Positions 20,392 through 31,183 of a stretch of 64,000 nucleotides of DNA are shown in pieces (the stretch's first letter is position 1; each line of letters begins with the position of its first letter). The position numbers were made by a program, and so were the translations under genes. The stretch is from the NCBI GenBank assembly GCA_019022495.1, contig JAFEKR010000038.1, positions 186,001 through 250,000 on the forward strand, in the 5' to 3' direction. This stretch comes from Epichloe hybrida. Lineage: Eukaryota; Ascomycota; Sordariomycetes; Hypocreales; Clavicipitaceae. The notes under the pieces were generated by a model. That model searched no databases. It was not told the DNA's origin and was given only the letters and a program-made list of their open reading frames with translations.

Positions 20392-21122
20392 TCACCTCGA
20401 TGATGCTTCTTCAACCTCTGTCAGCCGTTCGTGCCGCCGCGCCGCCTGCTGATAGTTTTTATAGCAATCGACACAGGCCCACATGGTGAACCCAATGCGC
20501 CAGGCTCTATGAACATGTCAGTGAACTTGTGCATGCCATGAGCCGCTTCCACAGCTCGTCGTTGGTTGTAAGAATTCGGCTTCACCAAGGGGCTGTGGAT
20601 TCATTGGGACGGACTCACATGACGACCCCCAGTAGCCGAATCGCCACCGATGTCATGGATGACTTGCGAAAATGAATGCTCCCCGCGTCTTGTCCAAAGT
20701 AGTCGACTTGCTCGTCTCCCTGCTGGGCCGTGGCATTGGAGACCAGCATCAACACGAGTCCGCCGAGAGTGACTGCAAAGGAGAATGTGTCGTACACGAG
20801 AGTCCTGTGAGGCTTCATGGGCTCGAAACCGAAGGATTGCCCAGCAGAGGCAACCGTCTGCCAACTGTCGATGAGGAGGGCAATGACACTCTAGCGTGAG
20901 CAGGTCAATCATTGTCGTGTTGCGAGTTCAGGCGCATAAGCATATGTGACGGGTTGCAAAGCTTACGCCTACTATTCCTGGAGCGACGGCTCCGCATGTC
21001 GCGGTCCATCGTTGGGCAACGAAGCAAAGAACGACAATGGCGACAATATCCGTCGCCCAAGCCAAGCCTCTTGCCAACGCTCGCGCAAGCATCAGCCAGC
21101 CGGGAAAGCGCCATTCATCCAT
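20392..21122 (-). CDS. four-TM membrane protein, 180 aa, three exons
   Basis: Exons are 20967-21122 (52 codons), 20619-20890 and 20392-20506. Introns are 20891-20966 (GTAAGC...TAG) and 20507-20618 (GTGAGT...TAG). Both junctions keep frame (GIVG/SVIALLID and GVV/AWRIGFTMWAC). Hydrophobic segments lie near residues 20-38, 44-60, 82-102 and 130-153. The protein ends with a charged tail (ARRHERLTEVEEASSR). Short size and four membrane spans suggest a small integral membrane protein. No family is recognised and there is no signal peptide or catalytic motif. The gene is invisible to single-ORF scanning because no exon is longer than 91 codons. Confidence 0.6.
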
Positions 21123-21482
21123 CGCACCACCATCAACGGTGTGTTGATATGAATATCGCGGCGAAGCAAGACCAAACGAGGCTCATTGCTGGTGCCGCCG
21201 TCGTGCCGTTCTGTCGGTCGTGTGACGGTTTGAGTAGAGAATCGTCTCCTCGGCAAGGGGGGGAGGGGGGGTTATGTGATGGTGGAAGAAGTGACGGATT
21301 CGAGGAGAGGAAAAACACCCTTCCTTCCTGCGTTGGTCCTGGCTACATGCTCGAAACGACGGGCAGACAAAAAGGTGCTGGCTGCACCGAGATGAGGGGG
21401 TGGGTACGGAATACGGCGGGGGACGAAGCAACGGCAGGGATATTTTTATTGGCTCAAAAAGCCAAGAGGGGGTCAAAATGCG
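21123..21482. other. short intergenic region
   Basis: Presumed promoter of the 4-TM gene and 3' region of the ferric reductase gene. Purine-rich runs (GGGGGGGAGGGGGGG at about 21258-21272) are the only feature. Confidence 0.45.
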
Positions 21483-23380
21483 TCAAAATGCGTACTCTTC
21501 CACATGCAAGTAGATACCCTGCGCTCCCGTTCCTTTGTGCACCGCCCTTTCGTCGCTCAACCGACTCACGCAATTCCGAGTCCGCGCCACAATCTCCCTT
21601 CCCCCGCAGACAACAACCGCACTTTCTCCCCATGCTTGCTCGACGGGCCGCCGAATCAGTGTCTCAATGTCGGGGCGGCTCGTGTACTTCCGGACTAGAG
21701 GCATGGTGGACGTGCTGTTCCTAGAGTCGCTGGAGTCGCTGGAGTCGATGGAGTCGATGGAGTCGTTGGAGTCTTTGGAATCCGCGCAGGGAGAGTCAGA
21801 GTCAGATGCGCCATCTGCGGAAATGCCCGTGATGGCAATGTGCAGCGTCACCTCAATCCCCTTCTCCCGAGCAGCTGTTGTCGCCGCCTCTTTGGCTCTC
21901 TCGATGTAGTATTCCAGCTCCTCCGCCCTCCTCGCCATCAGAGCGACCTCGATCCGGCGTACACAAGTCTTGGTCCTCGTACTGGCCACGTGTTCCAGGA
22001 TGGACATCGTGAAGCTGGCCCCGGTCGAGGCTCCGATCAAAATCACCGTCTCATACGCGTTCCAGTTCGTCGTGGCGCCGAGAGGGCCCACCACAAATCC
22101 AGTGAGACCTTTGTCGGGGTGTTTTACCGCATGACGATGAAGGCGTTTGGAGAATCCCTCGTGCGCCCTGACAACGAGCTGCACGCTGTGGCAGCAGCTT
22201 GTTCCGGCCGGTTGATAGGCGCAGGCAAGCGTGTACGGATGTGACTCGAGAAGTCCGAGCCGTGGGATCCAGAGATAGATATGCTGGCCCGGATGCCACT
22301 TGAAATGAGCATCTTCGATGGTCAAGACAGTGACGAAGTCGCCGACAGCTCGCGCATGCATGTTGTGCCCCAGTCGCTTCATCCCGCCTCTGCATCTGCA
22401 TGCCGACTTGCCGACCTTCCAACGCGTGTTTTGCCAGCCGGTCATGGCCCATCTCGCTGCTCTGTCACATGCGAGGAAGGAGACCGACATCCACAGCAAA
22501 TAGGTCGCGCTTACTGGGATGTGGTAGCTGAGCAGTACCAGCATGGCCACGGACGAGAGCATGTGTTGAACCAGCCACATCTCGTACACGATCCTTCGGA
22601 TGGGCAGGAACCCAACAACAACGTTCAGCAGCAGAACCCCCCAGGCGCCCAAGCCGTACCTCACCGAGGGCATGACTTGAAGCTCGTACTCGACAAAGTC
22701 GGCCCGCTCCCACTCCGTCCAGAAATGCCAGCCGTGAACAGTCGCCGTGACGAACATGGTTCGGGCGACGCATCGATGCAGCCAGTTTAGCCTCTCGTGG
22801 CTGCTTCCGATCAGAAACCCAACTACGTTGAACTTCATGGATAACAGGTATATGAAGGGCAGCTGCATGATGCTGACCCATGCGCTTCGATAGCCAATCC
22901 GCTCCCAGTAATAGGCGTCGTCGTTGACGGCATTCCAGACCATGAAGTAGATAATCATTGCCCAGTAGCACAACAAGACGATGATTCTGCCCATTGGCGG
23001 TGGGGTGGCCCAGCGAAGGCCGAACTGGGAGACATGGAACTGAGGATGACTTATTTCACGAATGGCGGCCGTCGCTGTGGCCCACGCTTGACTGATGCGG
23101 CCATTCGGTCTGGTGGCATGTTCGATCGAGGCCTCTTGGCAAGCTTTCAACCTGTGGACGGCGTTTGGAGATTTTAGAACGAGTTGGCAATCACACTCTT
23201 GGTCCAGATATGATGGTGCGCTCGATATCCATACCTTTGTTTTCCGGCGTAGAGATGGACGACTCGGACTGCAGCGAGGACGCCGACGGCGCTCGCGAGA
23301 ATGTACCAGTAGTCTTGGGCAAAGGCATAGTTGTAGTCCATGCCCAAGCCCGAGTCGTGGTGCATGTGCTCATGATCCAT
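21483..23380 (-). CDS. FRE-type ferric/cupric reductase, 604 aa, two exons
   Basis: Plasma-membrane metalloreductase that moves electrons from NADPH through FAD and two hemes to extracellular Fe(III) or Cu(II), by family knowledge. Exon 1 is 23235-23380, intron 23152-23234 (GTATGG...CAG), exon 2 21483-23151; the junction reads LYAGKQR/LKACQEA. The ferric reductase TM domain holds two His pairs with 13 intervening residues: in LHRCVARTMFVTATVHGWHF and in VQHMLSSVAMLVLLSYH. The FAD site is SHPYTLACAY. The NADPH site is VILIGASTGASF, and VVVCGGREI is the C-terminal nucleotide-binding segment. A Ser-Asp repeat (about 21720-21800) sits inside the NADPH domain. It is divergent from the BIM1-like gene and likely copper- or iron-regulated. 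Confidence 0.9.
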
Positions 23381-23520
23381 GACGACCGAGACTTTTGTCC
23401 CGCGCGTTCACGCAGAACCGAGCGTGGGAGGAATTCGCAATATATTTTGTGGTAGTAACTCTGTGGTGACTTGCTGATTCTCTACGGAGTACAAGGGGTG
23501 CGGTTGCAAATGCAATTTGT

Positions 23521-23527
23521 TTTGCTC
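23521..23527 (+). promoter_or_regulatory. candidate copper-response motif TTTGCTC near the reductase gene
   Basis: TTTGCTC followed by C, about 140 bp upstream of the ferric reductase start. It equals the core of the yeast Mac1 and Cryptococcus Cuf1 low-copper sites (TTTGCTCA/G) except for the last base. A seven-base match alone is weak. Confidence 0.35.
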
Positions 23528-23989
23528 CGCATGTCCAAGGCCGAGGCGCGCTCCCGAGCACAGATTGCGCAAGTTTTTTTTTTTTTTTTTTTTTTTGCGT
23601 TGGATGATGAAACGATGGTTGGTGGTTGAAAAGGTTTCAGACAATGTAGAAATGCTTCGACGTCAGTTTCAACATCTTCATACCAGCTCCGCTATCATGG
23701 TATTATATGGGCACAATGTGAATGTCGCATCTTACTCCGTGCACCACGAAGTTTGGGGCTCGCCTCCGACTAGTTGCTAGTTCTCGACTCTGCTGCAAAC
23801 AAACTTGCTCAAACACTCTCACCTGCGTACAATGGACAAATGATGTTACACGACGTCAAGCCCCACATGGGCCAGCCACTGACAGCTGTGATTGGCAATG
23901 TAGGATACACACGCTAAGAAAAGGTACAATGTAGCCTGGTAAATTATAGGCAAAATAGAGTTTCCTTCAATTTGGGCATGTACACAGTG

Positions 23990-24200
23990 CCTGCCACGCT
24001 GAATCACGCTCCCCTGATTACAAACCTACATACGGACGTACATGCCATAATTTTTCATTTCTCTCTAACAGCTGTAACAGCTCTGTGTGCACTGCAACCC
24101 CTGTATTGTTTTAGAGAGCTACAAGGAACTATGTAGTATCTACTTCGCTTCCCCCCTGTCATGTAGATCTGTAAAATGATTCACGGGGTGTACTATTTAT
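23990..24200. mobile_element. decayed copy of the small inverted-repeat element
   Basis: The right arm (about 24163-24197) contains ATGTAGATCTGTAAAATGATTC, matched in part to the element at 85-389 (here shown only as similarity, arms about 75% alike). A weaker opposite arm around 23990-24035 ends in TTACAAACCTACATAC. The spacing of about 200 bp is similar to the better-preserved copy. Confidence 0.4.
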
Positions 24201-24336
24201 ATGTATAATGTAGGAAGCTCTCTGATATGCCATCTTCTGCACACAGTGTCATGCACACAGTGTCACGGACGTTGCTAACGCCCAGGAGTCAGTCCGCAGG
24301 GTCATCCATTATATTGATCTCTACCTCCACGACAAC

Positions 24337-24343
24337 TTTGCTC
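24337..24343 (+). promoter_or_regulatory. candidate copper-response motif TTTGCTC near the BIM1-like gene
   Basis: TTTGCTCG, 234 bp before the BIM1-like start codon, matches the full TTTGCTC(A/G) consensus of low-copper activators of the Mac1/Cuf1 type. Confidence 0.4.
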
Positions 24344-24576
24344 GGATGCTCGGACAAGGCCAGACTTGTTGGTGGCGTACGGACCGTCTTATGCATGCCC
24401 AAAGCGCTGGCAACAAACTGTGGTTACAACCCTCCCTCTAGCTTTTCCCCCTCTTCGTTCAAAAGGCCGTTCTTCGCATCGCAGTCGTCGGGAATTTTGA
24501 CTCTGGATCGGCAAATCTGCTTCCGTATTATTCAGTCTCCCACGGCTCATTTTCGCTCGCCATAGATCCCGCAGCA

Positions 24577-25343
24577 ATGAAGTCTCTCACGCTCCTGTCG
24601 ACCCTGTGCGGCATAGCCTCTGCTCATTTCGTCCTCAAGTATCCCAAGACCTCTGACTTGGACGAGAGAACCGAGGACCAAGGTCCATGCGGCGGCACTG
24701 CTCCCGACTTTTCCAAGACGCTGGCGGATTTCCACGTTGGCGGTGATGCCTTGGCAATGAAACTGACCCATCCGCAAGGCAATTGGCTCTTCCGCGTCAC
24801 GACGGACGAGAAGGCCGAGTCTGGGTGGGAGCAAGTCTTTCCCATCGTGCAGCAGAGTGGCATTGGTGACTTTTGCGAGCCCGCAGTCACCGTACCCAGC
24901 AAGTACGCTGGCAAAAAAGGTGTCGTTGGCGTTGTTTCGTCAGCGACAGATGGTCTGCTATACCAGGTGAGATGAGTGCCCGGCCATCATTTCGAAAGCT
25001 CGACGGGACGGAACGTGAGAGCTGATCTGTATGGACATGGCAGTGCGTCGCTGTGAATTTTGTCGACGGCAAGGCGGACTCTCGGCCATCGGATTGCACC
25101 AACAGCTCCGTCAAAGCATCATTTGTCGACGATTCCAAGCTGAGCGCTTTGGTGGGCAAAGGTTCTGGTTCTGGCTCTGGCTCTGGCTCTGGCTCTGGTT
25201 CAAAGACGTCGTCCAGCGCAGCCTCGACGCAGACGGGCGCGGCGGCGGCATCTCTGCAGAGCTGGTCAGCCACCAGCGTTGGATGGGGAAGTGTTCTGAC
25301 CGTCTTGTGCATGGCCACCCTGGGAGGCGCCCTCATGATCTAG
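24577..25343 (+). CDS. BIM1/X325-family copper-binding GPI-anchored protein, 229 aa, two exons
   Basis: LPMO-like fold protein that binds Cu through an N-terminal histidine brace; in Cryptococcus the homologue BIM1 helps copper import, and related X325 proteins lack oxidase activity (family knowledge). Exon 1 is 24577-24966, intron 24967-25043 (GTGAGA...CAG), exon 2 25044-25343. The signal peptide (residues 1-16) ends ASA and exposes His17 (HFVLKYP), as required for the copper site. Four cysteines (PCGG, FCEP, QCVAV, DCTN) fit two disulfides. A Ser-Gly repeat linker and a C-terminal hydrophobic tail after a small-residue region indicate GPI anchoring. Its divergent neighbour is a ferric/cupric reductase, which would supply Cu(I). 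Confidence 0.85.
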
Positions 25344-26017
25344 AAAAAAAACACAGTGCTCTAGACTCATGTAGCGAGAATTGAACGATCCGTTTCCAAA
25401 ATAATGTTGCTCCGTCGGTCTGCTCTACATACATACGGATTACCGCAAAAAGTCAAGCAGAAGACGGCCCCGCTGAAGGACATCCATCGCCCCACTCAGA
25501 GGGGGTCAATCTGCTTCCTGCTTCCCCACATGCTCAACAAGTCAAAGGGAGCTTCACCCCGACTTTGGTCTACCAACTTTTCATGACTAATAACCTTTGC
25601 ATCTCTTTTTGACATGGATCGATGGAGTCCACGGGGCGTTTTCGAATTTTCAATCCCAAGGCTTTCGAACCCCGCGGCATTCTGCGGGCATTCTGCGGGC
25701 ATCCATGCTTGAAATGTCTTTGCGATAGACTTCGGCTGTGCGTGCAGTATTGGCGCACAGTAGGCGCACAGTAGGCGCACAGTAGGCGCACACGCAAACC
25801 TTGATAACAAGAGCAAATTTATTTACAGTTTTTGTCAAATGGCCTCAAAGAACTTTGAATGGGGGCTGGAACCGGACCCTGAAACTTCTGTTTTTCAATG
25901 AGGAGTCCTTTATTACCTTCGCCGGCCCATTCTCTGTTTCTTTTCCCCAATTCTACTCATCCAATTCAAGTCAAATGTCCTTCATGCTCTCTTCTTCCTC
26001 TTTGCGACCTATCTAGC
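25344..26017. other. intergenic, promoter side of the ABC transporter gene
   Basis: No gene seen. Contains a GCATTCTGCGG duplication near 25679-25701, the 11-bp tandem repeat listed separately, and pyrimidine-rich leader sequence before the transporter start. Confidence 0.5.
25750..25794. repeat. 11-bp tandem repeat, GTAGGCGCACA unit
   Basis: About four direct copies in tandem, about 230 bp upstream of the ABC transporter start. Confidence 0.85.
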
Positions 26018-29000
26018 ATGGCTCCTGATTTTTCAGCATTTCTCCGCCGCCTGCGGGATCTCGTCCTCTTTGATGATGGTGGTCAAATCATTATTGGCGG
26101 CGTACGTCTTACCCCATGCACACATCTGTCCAACACAGACGCCTCTACTCTCTACATCTTGGCTGGATTTTCCGTTGCCACCTTCTTCCTCTATGTGCTT
26201 CGCAATCAGCTTCAAAGGCTTCTTCCGCAGTGGCTCAAGCCGTTCGCCAAGGAAGAAGACCCAGGTCCGGATAAGCGCAAAGCTTGGACGCATTCGACAT
26301 TGATCCTCGCCTTGGTCTCACTGGCCGGGCTCACCCTGTCAGTTGTTCCCATATGCTTGAATCCGAGAGAGCTTCGGGCCATCGTCCAGATCGTTCCATG
26401 GCTGTCTGCAGGTCTGATTACCGCCTTCGACCGCCCTACTAGCACGCCACGAATCTTGCTTCTGCAGTACTTGCTCATGTTCTCGGCCGGGATGGGGACA
26501 TACTCTGCGCAGTTCCTGCACCATCACTTCAGCACTCTTGATCCGTTTCACCTGTCTAGAGTCGCACTCGCATTGGTTGGCGTCATTGCCATCGGAAACA
26601 TGCCGCTCCGAAATCCCGCCTGGGACACTGAAGACATTGGCAGTCCGAAACTGCCTCCCTCGCATCACGTCCGAAGCCCAGAGGACAATCTGACTCTCTT
26701 CAGGTTCTGGGCCATGACATGGGTATTTCCACTGGCCAGAACATGTCGTGAGAAGGAGATTACCGTCGAGGATGTATGGCAGTTGCCGCTTGACTTCCAG
26801 CATACCCGACTCTACTTGGCATTTCGTGAGCTCCGTGGTAAGCTGCTCCCGTGCTTGATTGAGGCCAATGGCTTGGATCTGTTTATTTCCACGACGCTGG
26901 CTGTCGTTGAGACAGTCGCCGAGGTTTCCAACATTCGCTTGACGAGCCGTCTGTACGGTGCTCTCGACAGCGGCAACACCAGCGAAGCCAACTTCTGGTG
27001 CGCCGTCATGTTGTGTCTTGATCTTGTCCGTGAAAATTGCAGGACAACCTCGTCTTGGTACTCTCGGAAAGCGTATGAGCGATCTCGTGGCGAGACCTTC
27101 ATTGCCTTGTTCGGCAAACTCCTTACCAGAGCTGTGCCAGGATCCGATGTGACGGAGAAGGGTCCTGATGAGGACCATCCTGCCCAGCAACCCCCGAGGA
27201 CTAGGCGGTCGTGGGTTGGCAGGTGCTGTTGCTCACGCAGGGGCAAGAAGAAGTCCGACTTGCCGCAGGCTCCTGCGTCCAACGCCAAAGTCGTCAATCT
27301 TGTTCGAGGAGACACGTACGAAATTTCTCAGCGCTTTTGGGACTTTCCCAAACTTGTTGCCCAGCCGATCAAAGTTGTCGTCACGATCTACTACCTTATT
27401 GACATCATGGGTTGGCCTTCATGCGTCGGTTTCGGCCTCATGGCTTTACTCATGACGACTAATTCGTTTCTCGTGCGCCGGCTTCTTAAGCTGGAACGAT
27501 CGAGGACAGCTCACTCTGACAAGAGGGCGCAAGCTGTCGCGCATTTTGTGGAAGCCAGCCGGCCGCTCAAGCTCAATGGCTGGACATCGTCTTGGAGTGC
27601 CAGAATCATGAAGTTTCGCGCCATGGAAATGTTGAAGAGATTACAGATTGCTCGCGTGGCGGCAGCCATTTCGACGATTAACGTTGCTGGCGGGGCTGCT
27701 TATCCGCTCGCCGGCATCGGGCTCTTCACTCTTGTTCTTCACCAAGGCCTCCCCAACGATGTCATTTGGCCCTCTCTGCAGCTCTTTGGCCAATTAGAAA
27801 CCAGTGTCAAGCAGGCGTTCGATCTGATCTCTGCGTACTGGAAAGCCATCATCCCCGTGGAACGAGTGAACGGATACATGGGCGAACCGGACCGAGACGA
27901 GAACTCGCTCGGAACGACAGGGGCAAGAGATGTAGAGTTTCATGGCGCATCTTTCGCATGGCCATCTACAAATCATCTCGCTCTTTGCTTTGCGAACCTC
28001 AAATTCAGCGACGGTCTTACCATTGTTCGCGGCAAAGTCGGCTCTGGAAAGTCTAGTCTGCTTCTCGCGGCATTGGGTGAGATGAAGCTGCACGGTGGCG
28101 ACCTCGTTCGACCAGACGAGCCTGTCGGCTACGCGCAACAACTTCCATGGCTCCAAAACAAGACGATTCGTGAAAACATCGTCTTCCACCACCGATTCGA
28201 TCTCACGAGATATCGACAGGTCCTGCATGCTTGTGCCCTGGGCCCGGATCTCGCAGCTTTCCCGGATGGTGATCAGACCAAACTGGAGGAGGGCGGTGTT
28301 GGACTGTCGGGCGGTCAGAAAGCAAGAGTCGCTCTGGCCCGGGCTGTCTATAGTCCCTGCCGTATTCTCTTGCTAGACGACCCGTTGGCCCCATTGGATC
28401 ACGATACTGCCAGCAACATTGTCCGTCGATTCCTCCAAGGCCCCCTGGCCAAGGACCGCACGATTGTAATGGTGACCCACAGAGATGGTCTGGTCCTTCG
28501 CATCGCGGACCAAGTCATTGAAATGGAGGATGGCTCGGCGAGGGTCTTGTCAGCGAAGGAAATCAAAGATGAGCTCGAGCACCCATATCATGCCACGTCA
28601 CGGGAGGTAATGGCAGAGGAGGCCGAGCCATCCCATGAAGCACACAATGACGAAGAGGACATGTCCAATTTGCGAGAAGCTCCGGAGGAGCCATCCGAGA
28701 CCGGCAGTGTTCCCATGTCTGTCTATCTCAGCTACATGAAGGCCGGCGGATGGGCAATGTGGGGTTTCCTTGCCTTCTTCTATGGCATGTCCAGATACTG
28801 TGACATTGCCCGAGCCCAGCTACTCGAAGCCTGGGGAAATGCCACTGCACGAGACCGAGCAGGTAACGAGCCAGGCTATTGGGGGTTGCCAGATCCGGAA
28901 AGGCACCCTCGGGCTTGGTTATCCGTCCTCGCCGGTCTTTCTGGGGGACAGGTCCTGGCATTCGCAGTTGCCCAGCTGCTCCTCGCCAAGATCTCCATCG

Positions 29001-30406
29001 ATGCCGCCCAGGGACTTTTCCGAGTCGCCGTCGACCGTGTCAGCAGGGCTACCTTTCGATACCATGACACCACGCCAACCGGCCAGCTTAAGAATCGGCT
29101 CATTTCCGACATGGGAATGGTGGACGGCGGCATTCTCGCTCCCATCGAGGGGTTCGTGTACAATTTCATTGCTCTCAGCCTCAGTCTCGTCGCCATTTCC
29201 ACACACCAACCGATCCTGCTCGTCATTCTCGGCGCCGTGTCGGTCCTCTTCGTCTACTTTTACAGGATATACGTTCCAGTTTCGCGAAGTCTGCGACGCA
29301 TGGAGATGAGATACCTGACGCCCATCATAGCCAACATCGGCGTCATGCAGGACGGGCTGGTCACCATCCGTGCTCTTCGTGCCGAGGGCCGCTTCCAGGA
29401 CCGCCACCTGGATGCCGTAGACGATTTCCAGAAGCAGGACCATTTTTTCTGGAGCATGACTTTCTGGCTGGAGCTCCGTCTCAGCGTTTCCACGGCATTC
29501 ACCAAAACCCTCGTCATGATACTCATGATCTGGCGCGGAACACCGGCAAGCGCCATCGGCTTCGTCCTGACGCAAATCACCATCGCAATGGGAGCTGTCC
29601 ACCACCTGTGCGAAAAGTTCGCCCAGCTGCAGCTCGACGCAGTGTCCCTGGAGCGCGTCAACGCGCTCAACAAGATACCGGAGGAGCCGGCCGGGGATGA
29701 CGAGCCCCCGGAGGACTGGCCAAGACCTTGCGACAGCGTCAAGTTCGAGTCCATGTCTTTCAAGTACGACGAGAGCCTGCCCGCGGTTCTGGACAAGGTG
29801 ACGTTTGAGATCCCAGGAGGATCCACCTGCGCGGTGCTGGGAAGAACGGGCTCGGGAAAGTCGACCATAGCCAACGCTCTGCTCGCCACGCAGACTGCAT
29901 CAGCGGGTGCCGTCAAGATTGGCGGCGTGGATCTCGCCCGCGTGAACCGAGCCGCGCTCCGGAGCCGGGTGACGTTCATCCAGCAAGATCCGACGTTGTT
30001 CCCGGGAACTCTGCGCGATAATATCGACCCAGAGGGGAGATTCGCCGATGCCGAGTGCGCGAATGCCATCCGTCGCGTGCTCGGGAAAGAATGGAGCCTG
30101 AGCTCCGTCATTGACGCAGGAGGCAAGAACCTCAGCCAAGGGCAACGGCAGCTGGTGGGCATCGGCCGAGCAGTCCTGCGCAGGAGCGGGCTGGTCATCC
30201 TGGATGAGGCAACGGCGTCGATTGACCGCGGCACTGCCGCCACGGTACAGCGCATACTGAGGGAAGAGTTGTCAAAGAGCACCGTCATTACCATTGCACA
30301 CCGGCTCGAGGCTGTCGAGGATGCAGATTGGTGTCTCCGGCTGGACAGAGGGCGGGTGCTTGAATGTGGGCCAGCCAAGGACCTGGCAGGCAGGCCGGAG
30401 CCCTGA
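26018..30406 (+). CDS. ABCC-type (MRP-like) full ABC transporter, 1462 aa
   Basis: Single-exon ATP-driven exporter of the multidrug-resistance-associated protein type. Start chosen at 26018 (MAPDFSAFLRRLRDL); an upstream in-frame start at 25898 would add 40 residues that look like leader. Order of parts: hydrophobic TMD0-like segments (about residues 35-190), TMD1 (about 250-590), NBD1 with Walker A GKVGSGKSS (about 675), signature LSGGQKARVALARA (about 762) and Walker B ILLLDDP (about 783), where Asp replaces the catalytic Glu as usual in ABCC NBD1. An acidic linker and TMD2 (about 900-1200) follow, then NBD2 with Walker A GRTGSGKST (about 1276), signature LSQGQRQLVGIGRAV (about 1371) and Walker B LVILDEATASID with intact Glu. 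Likely a vacuolar or plasma-membrane exporter; the substrate is unknown. Confidence 0.92.
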   Translation: MAPDFSAFLRRLRDLVLFDDGGQIIIGGVRLTPCTHLSNTDASTLYILAGFSVATFFLYVLRNQLQRLLPQWLKPFAKEEDPGPDKRKAWTHSTLILALVSLAGLTLSVVPICLNPRELRAIVQIVPWLSAGLITAFDRPTSTPRILLLQYLLMFSAGMGTYSAQFLHHHFSTLDPFHLSRVALALVGVIAIGNMPLRNPAWDTEDIGSPKLPPSHHVRSPEDNLTLFRFWAMTWVFPLARTCREKEITVEDVWQLPLDFQHTRLYLAFRELRGKLLPCLIEANGLDLFISTTLAVVETVAEVSNIRLTSRLYGALDSGNTSEANFWCAVMLCLDLVRENCRTTSSWYSRKAYERSRGETFIALFGKLLTRAVPGSDVTEKGPDEDHPAQQPPRTRRSWVGRCCCSRRGKKKSDLPQAPASNAKVVNLVRGDTYEISQRFWDFPKLVAQPIKVVVTIYYLIDIMGWPSCVGFGLMALLMTTNSFLVRRLLKLERSRTAHSDKRAQAVAHFVEASRPLKLNGWTSSWSARIMKFRAMEMLKRLQIARVAAAISTINVAGGAAYPLAGIGLFTLVLHQGLPNDVIWPSLQLFGQLETSVKQAFDLISAYWKAIIPVERVNGYMGEPDRDENSLGTTGARDVEFHGASFAWPSTNHLALCFANLKFSDGLTIVRGKVGSGKSSLLLAALGEMKLHGGDLVRPDEPVGYAQQLPWLQNKTIRENIVFHHRFDLTRYRQVLHACALGPDLAAFPDGDQTKLEEGGVGLSGGQKARVALARAVYSPCRILLLDDPLAPLDHDTASNIVRRFLQGPLAKDRTIVMVTHRDGLVLRIADQVIEMEDGSARVLSAKEIKDELEHPYHATSREVMAEEAEPSHEAHNDEEDMSNLREAPEEPSETGSVPMSVYLSYMKAGGWAMWGFLAFFYGMSRYCDIARAQLLEAWGNATARDRAGNEPGYWGLPDPERHPRAWLSVLAGLSGGQVLAFAVAQLLLAKISIDAAQGLFRVAVDRVSRATFRYHDTTPTGQLKNRLISDMGMVDGGILAPIEGFVYNFIALSLSLVAISTHQPILLVILGAVSVLFVYFYRIYVPVSRSLRRMEMRYLTPIIANIGVMQDGLVTIRALRAEGRFQDRHLDAVDDFQKQDHFFWSMTFWLELRLSVSTAFTKTLVMILMIWRGTPASAIGFVLTQITIAMGAVHHLCEKFAQLQLDAVSLERVNALNKIPEEPAGDDEPPEDWPRPCDSVKFESMSFKYDESLPAVLDKVTFEIPGGSTCAVLGRTGSGKSTIANALLATQTASAGAVKIGGVDLARVNRAALRSRVTFIQQDPTLFPGTLRDNIDPEGRFADAECANAIRRVLGKEWSLSSVIDAGGKNLSQGQRQLVGIGRAVLRRSGLVILDEATASIDRGTAATVQRILREELSKSTVITIAHRLEAVEDADWCLRLDRGRVLECGPAKDLAGRPEP

Positions 30407-31183
30407 TGAAGAGTAGACGAAAGCTGGATTTATCTCTCAAAGGAAGAAAAACTCCAAGATGAGATGCTCGCTTAAAAATGCTTCGCATGTCGAGGCATGC
30501 GCGCTCAACCGCGAGCAGCATCACTGAGAATGACTGTTCTTGTTTTTTTTTCTCTCTCTATTTGCATTTCTGTAAAAAGTAATCACTTAATATAGAATAT
30601 TGTTTTCCCAAACCCAGACTGCATCTCCCGCGAACATGGCCGTGAAATGACGCATCCAAACATCCATCTAACCCCAGCGCTTTGCCAAGCCGTGCTTCGC
30701 GCATCCCCTGTAGACATCTATACCTCGCTTAGAAAAGGCGATTAAAATTCGTCGAGTACCGCCCGGGCGTCCCGCATCCGTGAGGGCCTGCCTGGGGAAT
30801 CTGGCTTGGCTTGGTACTCAATGGTTTTCGCCATGATTGATCTTTTTTTGGACGGCCACTGAACTACGTTTGCTCGCTGCACACTCCTTCATGTCGCTAT
30901 CTGGCTCTGGCGCTGAAGGCAGTAGCTGCGCTTGAAAAAAGAAAAAAAAGAAAAACCATTGTGGCAATGTCAAGGTTGGAATTGTGACCCAGGTGTCATT
31001 TTCTTCTACAAGGTTCGAACTGCGGGAGTAGTAGTGCTATTATTTTCACCAACGAACCATTTCTCCTGGATAATTTATCATAAACGTCGCCGGCGGCCTT
31101 GTTTCGGTGCTATTGTGGTGGTTTTCCAAATGGTTCTTTCCTCTTGTGATTTGCCATGATTTCGCATTCTGCGTTTGCTTCAT
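30407..31183. other. convergent intergenic region, no gene
   Basis: Between the 3' ends of the transporter and prolidase genes. T-rich and A-rich runs, no ORF with support. Confidence 0.5.

Larger units (their letters stand above)
23381..24576. promoter_or_regulatory. divergent promoter region, ferric reductase / BIM1-like gene
   Basis: This 1.2-kb region contains no convincing gene. It holds a 24-nt T run (about 23573-23597), a decayed inverted-repeat element (23990-24200), TACGGAGTAC at 23484 and two TTTGCTC motifs listed separately. Confidence 0.55.

Noticed and set aside
20912..21724. 270-codon plus-strand ORF
   Set aside because: Covers exon 1 of the 4-TM gene and the 3' end of the ferric reductase on the other strand; no domain of its own.
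29260..30378. 372-codon minus-strand ORF
   Set aside because: Antisense to the second half of the ABC transporter including NBD2; shadow ORF.
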